Assembly: GCA_964540205.1 (NCBI GenBank)
Contig: CAZIMJ010000096.1
Span: 1-17,875 of the forward strand
DNA length: 17,875 nt
Reading direction: 5' to 3'
Source: WTAW01 sp964540205
Lineage (GTDB): Bacteria > Acidobacteriota > Aminicenantia > Aminicenantales > Aminicenantaceae
The position numbers and the translations under genes were made by a program. How positions within the stretch are numbered: the stretch's first letter is position 1; every line of letters starts with the position of its first letter. A model generated the notes under the pieces. The model was not told the origin of the DNA, did no database searches, and saw nothing but the letters and a program-made list of their open reading frames with translations. Positions 7,389 to 15,263 of this stretch are shown piece by piece.

Positions 7389-7480
7389 TCCGATCACCAT
7401 TATTGTTATCGAGAATTCACGCTATCTCGGTCGTAGAAATACTTCTTTCTTTTTCGTTGGTGAGTTCGATCCCGGCTTTA

Positions 7481-9922
7481 CTATTTATCGGGTTCAACGG
7501 TAATTTCGACAAAAACACCCAGGAACCGGTTATCCTGGACCTTGGGGTCGAGCCTGTAAGGATGGAAGCCGCGGTCCTCCTTAACTCGAATGCAGTAGAG
7601 ATACCCGCCTTTCCAGGGGAATCCCACGGGGGATTGGAAAACAAGCGTTTTTTCCTGGCCCTCAATACGGTCTCGAGGTGCGGATTGTTTCGCCCTCCCA
7701 ACGCGTATCTCTGCCTTCCCCGGGGCTGGGCTTGAAAGCTTCACACGGATCTCGGAGGCACGTGTGCCGGTCTTCACCAAGACCTCTGATGCCATCTGTC
7801 CTCTAGTCCAGAAACCTTTCAGTTCTTGCCCAAAATTATTGGCGTCCTGGAAATAAAGCGTGTACGGTTTCTCTGCATAAACATGTCCTCTTTCGAGATG
7901 GATATCGAAGAATGTGTAAGCGATCAAAAGCGCAGAAAAAAGAAAGACCGCCAGGACAGGTTTTCTAAGTTCTCTAAAGGTGAGAATGGTCTTCGTCTCT
8001 TTTTTTAGGAAGGCGATACAGATGAGAACAAGAGCCAGCAGCCAGAATATCAAGGGGGCCCATATGATATGATCTTTATAGATCAAGGAGGGCACTAAGA
8101 TCCGAATGTTAACGACACTGTTGCTGAGCGATGTCAACAGATTGCTGTAGGGCCCACCGGGATAGCCGGTGACAGAGAGATCTTCTTGATAGAGAAGCCT
8201 TGGAGCTTTAGCGCAGATAAACGTGATGCCGAGGCTCAGGAAAAGAAGAACTCTCCGGACTGAGACGGAGCACCTCTTTTCCCCCCAGGCCAAGGCTCCT
8301 GCCATTAAGAGAGCCATGATCCAAAGAACTGGCAGGAGAGTTCTTCCTGGAGGGCAGTACCCTCCCCAGTAATAAGTCAATGAGCAGAAGCCCCAATAGA
8401 GGAGCAAAATTCCGAAAAAAGGAAAAGTTTGACGCTTTTTGCGTGTGATCGAGAGAACAACACCGGGGATAAAGATCAGATAGATGGGAGAATAGGGGAA
8501 GATCCCTATCCTCTGATCGAAAAGATAGCTCAGCCCGCAGCGGAAGAACTCGCGGGCATTGAGGTGGAAGATCGGCAAAAAAAATCCGGGTTCTGAAGGG
8601 CGGAAACCCCTGTAAAGAGAGGAGGGCCAGATATTGCCGTACAGAGACCAGAGAAAGAAAAGAAAAAGCCCTGAAGAGATAAAAATAGGCGCAATAAAAA
8701 GGAGTATGTTTTTTCCTCTCATCCGACCGGATTTCCAAAAGCTGATGAAGACGATCCCAAAAAGACCCACGGACAGGATGATGTATTTGACTCCCAGCCA
8801 GGGCAAGAGGGCTATTCCGAGACCGATCCAGAGAAACGTCGATGAAGAAAGGTCTTTTGACGAATGGACACAAAAGAGGATCACGATCATTATGAGAGAG
8901 GCGGGGATTTCCGGATAGATCAGGTGGGAGTAGAAGAAAAGAGGGGATGTCATGGTTAAGATGAACCAGGAGAGGAGGGCGACGTTCTGGTTTTTTGTAA
9001 AGTCTCGCACTAGGAGGAAAAAGATCCAGCACAACAGGGCCGCAAGCAAGCCCATGGAAACATGCAGTGTGAAAATAAGGATCTGCTGTTGGCGGATGGG
9101 ATTGTGAGCCAGATGCGAGACAATACCGCCCAGTTTTTTCCCGAGGAAGTAAGGAGGGACAAGCAGCAAAGGAAGGCCAGGGGTGTGTTTGGAATACTCG
9201 TATCCGTGGCCCTTTTTCCCGGGGCGGGCATGGGATTCCAGTTCTCCCGGATAAAATTGAAGATAGTCTTTATCCCTGTAGTTGTTGAAGAGATTGATGT
9301 CTCTGTCAGAGAGCAGGCTTTGTGTGATCAGAAGGTAATGGGGTTCGTCCCCTGTTATCGGATGGGCCGGAAAAATCAATCCCGAGGCGTACAGGATGTA
9401 TATGCTGATCGAAAGGAACAACACGGTGCAGGATGTTTTTTTTGGGCGAAGAATAGGCTGTTGGATGGCCTTCCATTTTTGTGTCAGTACAGGGTCGTGA
9501 GAAGAACTTTTGACCAGCCTTTCCCAGAGGCAATACTGCAGATAGACCGTGCTGATGACGGAAACGAGAAGTAATACACCCTGGATTTCTCTCAAATAGA
9601 CAAAATGTTCAAGGAGGGTCAGAAAGAGGAGAAGAAGAGGTGTGAGGGTGATCAATTGGTGAAACATCAAGGTTTTTTTCTCCTGCTGGGTGTGAAGCAC
9701 CATAAAACGAGTGTATAGGACAAGAACTGAATAGAGGATACAACCCACCAGAATAGCTGTTCCCAGGTAGGTTATGAAAAAAAGAAGAGGAGAATTCCCT
9801 TTCTCGGCAATCCCGCCGTAAATGCAGCGATTCCAAAGGTAAGAAGCAAGTGCTCCGACTTCAAGAAGAAATAAAAGGAGAGATCTTGTGTGTAAAATAA
9901 TGGGACTTTTCCTTGTTCTCAT
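7481..9922 (-). CDS. polytopic GT-C glycosyltransferase (PMT/ArnT-like, GT39/GT83 type)
   Basis: About 813 residues with some 14-16 hydrophobic segments and a soluble C-terminal domain of about 130 residues rich in beta strand. The first large non-membrane loop, after the fifth segment, carries GDEPHYLL (Asp-Glu near residues 192-193). This is the acidic motif by which GT-C enzymes such as protein mannosyltransferases and ArnT bind the polyprenyl-phosphate sugar and acceptor. A transfer of sugar from a lipid carrier on the periplasmic face is therefore likely; acceptor unknown. ATG 9922 has a close AAAAGGAGA upstream. A GTG at 9935-9937 five codons earlier is an alternative. It is convergent with the methyltransferase and divergent from the GT2 gene, whose product could make its donor. 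Confidence 0.9.
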   Translation of the reverse strand: MRTRKSPIILHTRSLLLFLLEVGALASYLWNRCIYGGIAEKGNSPLLFFITYLGTAILVGCILYSVLVLYTRFMVLHTQQEKKTLMFHQLITLTPLLLLFLTLLEHFVYLREIQGVLLLVSVISTVYLQYCLWERLVKSSSHDPVLTQKWKAIQQPILRPKKTSCTVLFLSISIYILYASGLIFPAHPITGDEPHYLLITQSLLSDRDINLFNNYRDKDYLQFYPGELESHARPGKKGHGYEYSKHTPGLPLLLVPPYFLGKKLGGIVSHLAHNPIRQQQILIFTLHVSMGLLAALLCWIFFLLVRDFTKNQNVALLSWFILTMTSPLFFYSHLIYPEIPASLIMIVILFCVHSSKDLSSSTFLWIGLGIALLPWLGVKYIILSVGLFGIVFISFWKSGRMRGKNILLFIAPIFISSGLFLFFLWSLYGNIWPSSLYRGFRPSEPGFFLPIFHLNAREFFRCGLSYLFDQRIGIFPYSPIYLIFIPGVVLSITRKKRQTFPFFGILLLYWGFCSLTYYWGGYCPPGRTLLPVLWIMALLMAGALAWGEKRCSVSVRRVLLFLSLGITFICAKAPRLLYQEDLSVTGYPGGPYSNLLTSLSNSVVNIRILVPSLIYKDHIIWAPLIFWLLALVLICIAFLKKETKTILTFRELRKPVLAVFLFSALLIAYTFFDIHLERGHVYAEKPYTLYFQDANNFGQELKGFWTRGQMASEVLVKTGTRASEIRVKLSSPAPGKAEIRVGRAKQSAPRDRIEGQEKTLVFQSPVGFPWKGGYLYCIRVKEDRGFHPYRLDPKVQDNRFLGVFVEITVEPDK

Positions 9923-9949
9923 TTCTCCTTTTAGCACATCCTAGTGAAG

Positions 9950-9964
9950 GAATAAACTTTATTC
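9950..9964. repeat. 15-bp palindrome between the divergent glycosyltransferase genes
   Basis: GAATAAA, one central C, TTTATTC: a perfect 7-bp inverted repeat in the 82-nt divergent intergenic region. It lies about 40 nt from the GT2 ATG and 28 nt from the GT-C ATG. It could be an operator or a small cruciform. A weak promoter (TTTATT, 17 nt, TACAAT at 9981-9986) for the GT2 gene overlaps its right half. Confidence 0.4.
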
Positions 9965-10004
9965 TCAAAAAAAATTAGTTTACAATGGTGGGTCCTTCAT
10001 CACC

Positions 10005-10685
10005 ATGAAAGCCAAAAACTGCTCTATTATAATCCCTGCTTTTAACGAAGAGGCAGCGATCAGGGAAACTGTAAGAAGAACACTCGAGAGCAATCCTGAA
10101 GCCGAACTGATCCTCGTGGATGACGGGAGCACGGATGGGACCTGGCATCTCATGGAGGAACTTATGGTTGGCATGGACGTGAGAGCTTTCCGGCATATAA
10201 AAAATAGGGGAAAAACCCACGCTCTCAAGACCGGATATCTTCATACAACTACAGATGCCATTGTAACGATCGATGCCGACCTCACCTACCAGCCCGAAAG
10301 CATTCCCAGTCTGATCGAAAAATTTAACCAGGGATATGACATGGTTGTCGGGACGAGGTTCAAGAATGGATTTCCAAAAAATGCGAGTTTTCTCAAGTCC
10401 TTGGCGAACGTCATCGGTTCTTTTATAGCGAGTGTGATTCTCCACAGGCGGATCACAGACCTCTCAAGCGGGCTCAGAGTCATTAACAAAAAAGTCGCCT
10501 TTCTGGAAGTCAAGGCGCGAAACCTGGAATATGAAGCGGAATTGACGTCCCGTGTAATCACGAACCGGATGCAGTATGCTGAGGTGCCCATTACCGTAGA
10601 AGAAAGAGTGGGTGACTCAAAGCTCAATTTTATCAAAAACTGTTATCTTTTTATGAAGGCGGTAATCGTCGGAAAGTATTCATAA
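10005..10685 (+). CDS. GT2 family glycosyltransferase, dolichol/polyprenyl-phosphate mannose synthase-like
   Basis: A 226-residue single-domain GT-A enzyme. It shows SIIIPAFNEE (7-16), the nucleotide-binding VDDGSTDGT (38-46), the metal-binding Asp90-Ala-Asp92 in TIDADLTYQPE, VVGTRF (114-119) and TDLSSGLRVINK (151-162). All are typical of polyprenyl-phosphate mannose or glucose synthases, which move a sugar from a nucleotide donor to a lipid carrier at the inner face of the membrane. There is no C-terminal membrane domain, as in the single-domain class. The divergent GT-C gene would be the natural user of the product. No clear Shine-Dalgarno precedes ATG 10005; the candidate -10 box is only 18 nt upstream, so the leader is very short. 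Confidence 0.94.
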   Translation: MKAKNCSIIIPAFNEEAAIRETVRRTLESNPEAELILVDDGSTDGTWHLMEELMVGMDVRAFRHIKNRGKTHALKTGYLHTTTDAIVTIDADLTYQPESIPSLIEKFNQGYDMVVGTRFKNGFPKNASFLKSLANVIGSFIASVILHRRITDLSSGLRVINKKVAFLEVKARNLEYEAELTSRVITNRMQYAEVPITVEERVGDSKLNFIKNCYLFMKAVIVGKYS

Positions 10686-10759
10686 CCTGCTCGTGAAAGC
10701 AAAATCATAATAAGGAAACGGATCCATAATTCATATCGTGATAGGTGCTCTGATGATGC

Positions 10760-10892
10760 TCGGTTTCACTCTCCTAGTGAATAATGTTTGCCGGAGAGTG
10801 CTGGTATGGGGGGTGTTGCGTGGCCATATGCCCCAGACCCGGAGCCATAGAGCTGAGGGTACCGCTCGCTAACAGAGTGCACTGGAAACCGA
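10760..10892 (+). ncRNA. candidate structured RNA or folded leader element
   Basis: TCGGTTTC (10760-10767) pairs perfectly with GAAACCGA (10885-10892) and closes a 133-nt segment. Inside are CACTCTCC (10767-10774) with GGAGAGTG (10793-10800), an 8-bp stem, and GGT-A-TGGGG (from 10803) with CCCCA-G-ACC (10831-10839), broken by one A-G mismatch. This gives a three-way or four-way junction drawn by eye. It matches no riboswitch, SRP, RNase P, tmRNA or 6S RNA that I know. No promoter of its own was found. The GC content is higher than the sequence that follows. Confidence 0.35.
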
Positions 10893-10941
10893 AATAAAGA
10901 ACGCCGGCCCCCCTTAAATTCCCCAAAATTCAAACATTATC

Positions 10942-10970
10942 TTGACAAATATACGCTCAGAACTTATTAT
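10942..10970 (+). promoter_or_regulatory. strong sigma70 promoter of the hsd operon
   Basis: Perfect TTGACA (10942-10947), 17-nt spacer, TATTAT (10965-10970, five of six consensus bases). Transcription would start near 10977, giving a leader of about 45 nt to the hsdM ATG. Confidence 0.75.
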
Positions 10971-11005
10971 ATAAGTGATATTATAAATAACTTATGTAAA
11001 TATCA
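10962..11005. promoter_or_regulatory. overlapping inverted repeats, candidate operator of the hsd operon
   Basis: ACTTAT-TAT-ATAAGT (10962-10976) is a perfect 6-bp inverted repeat that covers the -10 box. TGATATT (10976-10982) and AATATCA (10999-11005) form a second, 7-bp inverted repeat over the transcript start, and ACTTAT occurs again at 10990-10995. A protein bound here would block RNA polymerase. AT-rich sequence makes chance repeats easier, so this is a candidate only. Confidence 0.5.
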
Positions 11006-11021
11006 TTGAAGGAGAACGTCC

Positions 11022-12779
11022 ATGCTTCCTTCCTGGCTTGAAAGAAGGTATGAGAAACTATGGGAGACCTACCAGAAGAACTCTTTTCGATTTGACGATG
11101 CGGCGAAGATTCTCATAGAAAAAATGAAGGATAGTGAGGATCAAATCAATGTTATCTTATCTGAACTCAGGAAAAGAGGCCGACTTGAAGTTGATTTTGA
11201 TCCCGATGATGCACGAAAAAGAATTTATAAACTGAAAAGCGCTGAGGAGATCATCTCTGAAACGCTGGCTATCGATAAAACCAAATTAACTCGGCGAGAC
11301 CTTGAAGCTCTTCTAAAGGCCGCTGCAGACCTCATCCGAACCAGAGTGGATTATACGTTTATTCTTGTTCTGCTCTTCTACAAAAGAATCAGTGACCGGT
11401 GGGAGATGGAATATGGAAAAGCCTATCAAGATGCCCTGCAGGATGGCATGAGTGAAGATGAGGCTAAAGCGGAAGCAAAAAACTCCATCTATCACGATTT
11501 CGACATTTCAGAGGAACTTCTCTGGGAGAATATCAGGAAAGAGCCTGCGAGACTCCCTGAAAATTTTTCCAAAGCCATGAAAACGCTGGCAGAGAGGAAT
11601 CCCGAACTCAAGGATGTCTTTGAGAATGTGGACTTCGTCCAGTTCACCACGAACAGGGAAAATGCCGAGATTTTAAGACAACTTGTTGAGCTTTTCAGCT
11701 CCAAATCCCTACAGCACGTCTCCCCTGATATTCTTGGTGATGCCTATGAGTGGATCCTCCGGTATTTTGCCCCACAGAAAGCCAAGGAAGGTGAAGTCTA
11801 CACTCCGCGGGAGGTTATCCATCTGATCGTGGAGATTTTGTCGCCCGAAGCTGGAGAAAGCGTATACGACCCAGCCTGCGGTTCTGGAGGGATGCTCATC
11901 GCTTCATATCTGCATGTGGAAAAGCGACTGGGGCGGGCTGAGGCAGAAAAGCTCTTTCTCTATGGCCAAGAAGCAAACCATAAAACTCTTGCACTGGCGA
12001 AGATGAATCTCTATATCCACGATATTCGGAATGCCCAGTTGGCGTTGGGCGATACACTTCTCTATCCAAAGTTCAAAGAGAAAGACAGAAACAAAAAATT
12101 CAATGCTGTGATTGCCAATCCTCCCTGGAATCAGGATGGCTATGATGAGGAAATCCTGAAAAAGGGAGAGTTCTGGAAGGAACGGTTTGGCTATGGATAT
12201 ACACCCCGTCAGTCAGCCGACTGGGCCTGGATCGAACATATGCTTGCCTCAGCAGACGGAGGAAATGGCAGGATCGGAGTTATCATCGACAATGGCTGTC
12301 TCTTCCGGGGAGGTAAGGAAAAGGCGATCCGGACTGGGGTCGTGAACGACGATTGGATCGAAGCCGTCATCCTCCTCCCGGAAAAGTTGTTTTACAACAC
12401 GGGAGCTCCTGGAACAGTGATGGTCCTCAACAAAAATAAATCTCAGGAAAGAAAGGGGAAAATATTTTTCATCAATGCCAGCCATGAATTCCAACAGAAT
12501 CCGGAGGTCCGAAAGCTCAATCAATTAGGTGACGATAATATCCGGAAGATCGCCGAGGTGTATCGAGGATTCAAAGAAGAGAAGGGCTTCTCTCGCCCTT
12601 TCGATGTCGAAAGCATCAAAGAAAACGATTACAACCTTAATGTCACTCTCTATGTCTTCCCTGAAGAAGAGATCGAGGAGATCGATATAGAGAAAGAGTG
12701 GGAAGAGCTCAAAGCGATAGATAAGGAAATTGAGGAGATCGATAAAAAGATTGAGGGATATCTGAAGGAGATATCATGA
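11022..12779 (+). CDS. hsdM: type I restriction-modification methyltransferase subunit HsdM, with N-terminal extension
   Basis: 585 residues. The N6-adenine methylase core is clear: GEVYTP (257-262), SAM motif I DPACGSGGM (283-291) and catalytic motif IV NPPW (366-369). The HsdM N-terminal helical domain begins near residue 86 (TKLTRRDLEALL, VDYTFILVLLFYKRISDRW). Before it lie about 75 extra residues (LPSWLERRYEKLW, VILSELRKRGRLEV, KRIYKL) that look like a winged helix; this is a pattern-based inference. The C-terminus (545-582) is a charged coiled coil, expected to contact HsdS. AAGGAG 7 nt before ATG and a near-consensus promoter support the start. It transfers methyl from SAM to the host copy of the recognition site, together with HsdS. 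First gene of the five-gene operon. Confidence 0.98.
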   Translation: MLPSWLERRYEKLWETYQKNSFRFDDAAKILIEKMKDSEDQINVILSELRKRGRLEVDFDPDDARKRIYKLKSAEEIISETLAIDKTKLTRRDLEALLKAAADLIRTRVDYTFILVLLFYKRISDRWEMEYGKAYQDALQDGMSEDEAKAEAKNSIYHDFDISEELLWENIRKEPARLPENFSKAMKTLAERNPELKDVFENVDFVQFTTNRENAEILRQLVELFSSKSLQHVSPDILGDAYEWILRYFAPQKAKEGEVYTPREVIHLIVEILSPEAGESVYDPACGSGGMLIASYLHVEKRLGRAEAEKLFLYGQEANHKTLALAKMNLYIHDIRNAQLALGDTLLYPKFKEKDRNKKFNAVIANPPWNQDGYDEEILKKGEFWKERFGYGYTPRQSADWAWIEHMLASADGGNGRIGVIIDNGCLFRGGKEKAIRTGVVNDDWIEAVILLPEKLFYNTGAPGTVMVLNKNKSQERKGKIFFINASHEFQQNPEVRKLNQLGDDNIRKIAEVYRGFKEEKGFSRPFDVESIKENDYNLNVTLYVFPEEEIEEIDIEKEWEELKAIDKEIEEIDKKIEGYLKEIS

Positions 12780-13825
12780 CTTCATCGGTATTTCATCCCA
12801 ATTTTAAATACACGCATAAAATCGTTAAAAACCTTACTCATATTGCAGAGGCAAGGGCAGTCATTTTAAACTCTCCACTTATCCCGAAATGGGAAGTTTC
12901 CCTCAGACGAGAGGCGTTGATTCACAGTGCCCATTCATCCACCGCTATCGAAGGCAATCCCCTCACACTTGAAGAGGTCACCGATTTAGCTGCCGGCCGG
13001 GACATCATGGTTCGCCGTAAAGACCGGCAGGAGGTTCTGAACTATCTGGAAGCTTTAGAGAGAATTCCGGAGTTTGCTCAAGTAAAACCACTTCGATCTC
13101 TAACATTACTGGAAATCCATAAAATCGTCACTAGAGCCACTCTTGATAATCCGGAGGACGTTGGAGTTTTTCGAAACAGACAAGTGGTTATTGGGAATCG
13201 GATCACAGGCCGAGTGACATTCAGACCACCCTCGTTTGAAGATGTGCCTGATCTTGTTGAGCAATTCCTGAAATGGTTCAATTCAGAAAAATCCAATGAA
13301 CTTGAGCCCGTAATAAAGGCCGGAGTCACCCATTACGAGCTCGTCAGAATCCATCCCTTCGTTGATGGCAACGGCCGCACGGCCAGAGTTATGGCCTCCA
13401 TTGTCTTTTATGAGAGAGGATTTGATGTCAAACGCTTCTTTGCCCTGGATGATTACTATGATAACGATCGGAGAGCCTACTACGATGCATTGAAGAGCGT
13501 CAACCAGCAAACACTTAACCTCACTACTTGGTTGGAATACTTCACCGAGGGCGTCGCAGTCGGCATCGAAGCCGTGAAAAAGAAAGTCATCGGCTTGAGC
13601 AAAGACATTAAAGTCCTCAAACAAAAAGGCCAGATCGCTCTCACCGATAGACAGATGAAGATTGTGGAGTGGATTATTGAGAACGGTGCCATTACAAATC
13701 GAAATTTGAGGGAGATGTTTAATCTATCAAACAGAGCGGCACTCAATGAAATTGAGAAACTTATAAAGAAAAAAGTGCTTAAACGAGTCGGAAGAGGCCG
13801 AAATATCCGCTATGAGCTTATTTAA
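12776..13825 (+). CDS. Fic family protein, class II (self-inhibited), with C-terminal winged helix
   Basis: 349 residues. The complete Fic active site HPFVDGNGRTAR is at 193-204, with catalytic His193. The class II inhibitory motif (S/T)xxxE(G/N) is seen as S55-TAI-E59-G60 in the N-terminal part, where the Glu is known to block ATP binding. The flap region is near 140-152 and a winged-helix-like domain occupies about 288-349 (ITNRNLREMFNLSNRAALNEIEKLIKKK). Fic proteins transfer AMP or other phosphate-containing groups to target proteins. The ATG overlaps the hsdM stop (ATGA), with AAGGAG 5 nt upstream, so it is co-translated with the methylase. The target is unknown. It may be a toxin held in check or a regulator of the Hsd complex. 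Confidence 0.96.
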   Translation: MTSSVFHPNFKYTHKIVKNLTHIAEARAVILNSPLIPKWEVSLRREALIHSAHSSTAIEGNPLTLEEVTDLAAGRDIMVRRKDRQEVLNYLEALERIPEFAQVKPLRSLTLLEIHKIVTRATLDNPEDVGVFRNRQVVIGNRITGRVTFRPPSFEDVPDLVEQFLKWFNSEKSNELEPVIKAGVTHYELVRIHPFVDGNGRTARVMASIVFYERGFDVKRFFALDDYYDNDRRAYYDALKSVNQQTLNLTTWLEYFTEGVAVGIEAVKKKVIGLSKDIKVLKQKGQIALTDRQMKIVEWIIENGAITNRNLREMFNLSNRAALNEIEKLIKKKVLKRVGRGRNIRYELI

Positions 13826-13844
13826 GGAGATTCACGTTTAAGTT

Positions 13845-13887
13845 CATGAATAGATTCATGTTTATGTAATTGGAATAGAAACATAAA
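13845..13887. repeat. two inverted repeats before the HEPN-domain gene
   Basis: CATGAA-TAGA-TTCATG (13845-13860) is directly followed by TTTATGT (13861-13867) and ACATAAA (13881-13887), a second perfect 7-bp inverted repeat with a 13-nt loop. Both lie between the fic stop and the Shine-Dalgarno of the next gene. They could be an operator or RNA hairpins that tune its expression. Confidence 0.4.
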
Positions 13888-13904
13888 TGAGAAAGGAATA
13901 AATA

Positions 13905-15263
13905 TTGATTATCAAAGAGGAAAAGGCAATCGAACACTTCAATAAGGAAGCTATAGGAATTTTTTGCTTGCTAGCGCCTTATAACAAAAGAGTCGGAAAG
14001 AGAAGATATCCTAGATCATTAAAACATCAAATCATCCCTCATATTCCTTTAGAGGAAGCAGAGAATATTATTGAATCACAAATCAATAGTGAAGGAGGAG
14101 AAATATCTAGATTTTTTTATGATAAATCAGGACAAAGGATAGGACTAGACGTTTTGAATTATAAAAGATTCGAGAAATTGATTGACCAGCTTTATAAGCG
14201 CAAAAATATTAACAATATGAGCTCAAGAAAAGCATTAATTACATTAACATTTGATTGGTTAAAGAAAAGATACTGTAAAAAAATTGATGAAGATGAAACA
14301 TTCGTTCAATTTTTTGAATCTCAAATAAAATCCATCGTCAAAAAATTTAAAATATCTATACCAATCCGCTTATTAGATATTGATTGTACATTCAGAGTCG
14401 GAAATGTGGAATTTGAATATTTTACAGAAGAGTTATTTGATAAGATAGAAAAAAAGCTGGAAGAAAGCGTAAAGCAAAACAATTTAACCTTAGAGGGTGC
14501 AAAAAAATCCATCAAAAAAATTAGAAAAGATTATCAAGGAAAAGTTTTCGCATCTGTAGTTATTTCAGCTGAACAAAACAAAGCAACTGAGATTGCTGAG
14601 AATGATATAGAAGAGGCTTTATTAGCGCTTAAGTTTTTCTCTCCGGCTGCCTTCTTTCCAAAATTAACAGCATATTTTGGAAGAAAAGGCAGCATAAATC
14701 TGCCTGAATCTTATCTCTTTATTTTTGAAAATGAAATTCCGATAATTCGTGAAGCAGTAAAAGATAACATAAGAATTGGATTAGCAATTGATCACTTGAC
14801 TCTTCAGAATATGTATCAATCGGGCTTGTCAATTCTGAGTGAAATAATAAAAAAGAAAAATCCTACTGAATTCGAAGAATTGATAAGAAATTCGGTATTT
14901 ACTTTTTCAAAAGCGCTCGCAAACAGAGATTTTCATGAAAAAATGATATTTGTTTTATCATCAGCAGAAATTGCGTTTTTAAAAAACTATACGGAGCCCA
15001 TTCAGCATAATTTAGCTTATAGATTGGGTTTTTTTATTTTTAAGGATGCAGATGATAGGAAAAAAGTTGTTGGCATAATAAAAAATTCTTACGAGATACG
15101 AAGCAAATTTTTACATCATGGATATAATAAGCAAGATTATTCCCTTTTGAGTGAATTGCTATATATAGTCAGAAAAGCAATAAATGAAATGATATTTAAA
15201 TCATCAGATTTTAGTAATAAAGAAGAATTTATTGAGTATATTGAAAATATCATATATTCATGA
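13905..15263 (+). CDS. AT-rich gene of unknown family ending in an Apea-like HEPN domain
   Basis: 452 residues, TTG start supported by AAAGGA 7 nt upstream; the ATG at 13888 is closed by a stop after four codons. The N-terminal 250 residues match nothing I know and are Lys- and Ile-rich. The C-terminal 100 residues look like an Apea-like HEPN domain: a helix with FVLSSAEIAFLK (349-360), AYRLGFFIF (371-379), DADDRKKVVGIIKNSYEIRSKF, and the RX4H signature with Arg399 and His404 (then His405-Gly406). In HEPN families these residues cut RNA, and many members are abortive-infection effectors. Base composition is visibly more AT-rich than hsdM, fic and hsdR, which suggests a separate origin. Its place inside a type I operon suggests a back-up effector or accessory. 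Function is inferred. Confidence 0.88.
   Translation: MIIKEEKAIEHFNKEAIGIFCLLAPYNKRVGKRRYPRSLKHQIIPHIPLEEAENIIESQINSEGGEISRFFYDKSGQRIGLDVLNYKRFEKLIDQLYKRKNINNMSSRKALITLTFDWLKKRYCKKIDEDETFVQFFESQIKSIVKKFKISIPIRLLDIDCTFRVGNVEFEYFTEELFDKIEKKLEESVKQNNLTLEGAKKSIKKIRKDYQGKVFASVVISAEQNKATEIAENDIEEALLALKFFSPAAFFPKLTAYFGRKGSINLPESYLFIFENEIPIIREAVKDNIRIGLAIDHLTLQNMYQSGLSILSEIIKKKNPTEFEELIRNSVFTFSKALANRDFHEKMIFVLSSAEIAFLKNYTEPIQHNLAYRLGFFIFKDADDRKKVVGIIKNSYEIRSKFLHHGYNKQDYSLLSELLYIVRKAINEMIFKSSDFSNKEEFIEYIENIIYS

Larger units (their letters stand above)
10686..11021 (+). other. 336-nt intergenic region upstream of the restriction operon
   Basis: This is the left edge of the defence island. It holds a candidate folded RNA (10760-10892), a pyrimidine-rich stretch (10903-10925), a near-consensus promoter (10942-10970) and overlapping inverted repeats (10962-11005). 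Stretch 10686-10759 shows nothing recognisable. No tRNA or insertion sequence end was seen. Confidence 0.7.

Noticed and set aside
8208..9032. A 274-residue minus-strand open frame
   Set aside because: It overlaps the GT-C glycosyltransferase in another frame; the latter has clear membrane segments and the GDEPHY motif, so this is a shadow.
10753..10872. A 39-codon plus-strand ORF beginning ATGATG in the region upstream of hsdM
   Set aside because: No good Shine-Dalgarno, no recognisable protein, and the same stretch is better explained by RNA-like pairing. Not excluded, but not supported as a gene.
10686..11021. Search for a tRNA, attachment site or insertion-sequence end marking the defence island border
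   Set aside because: No cloverleaf, no terminal inverted repeats with target duplications and no transposase fragment could be found by eye.
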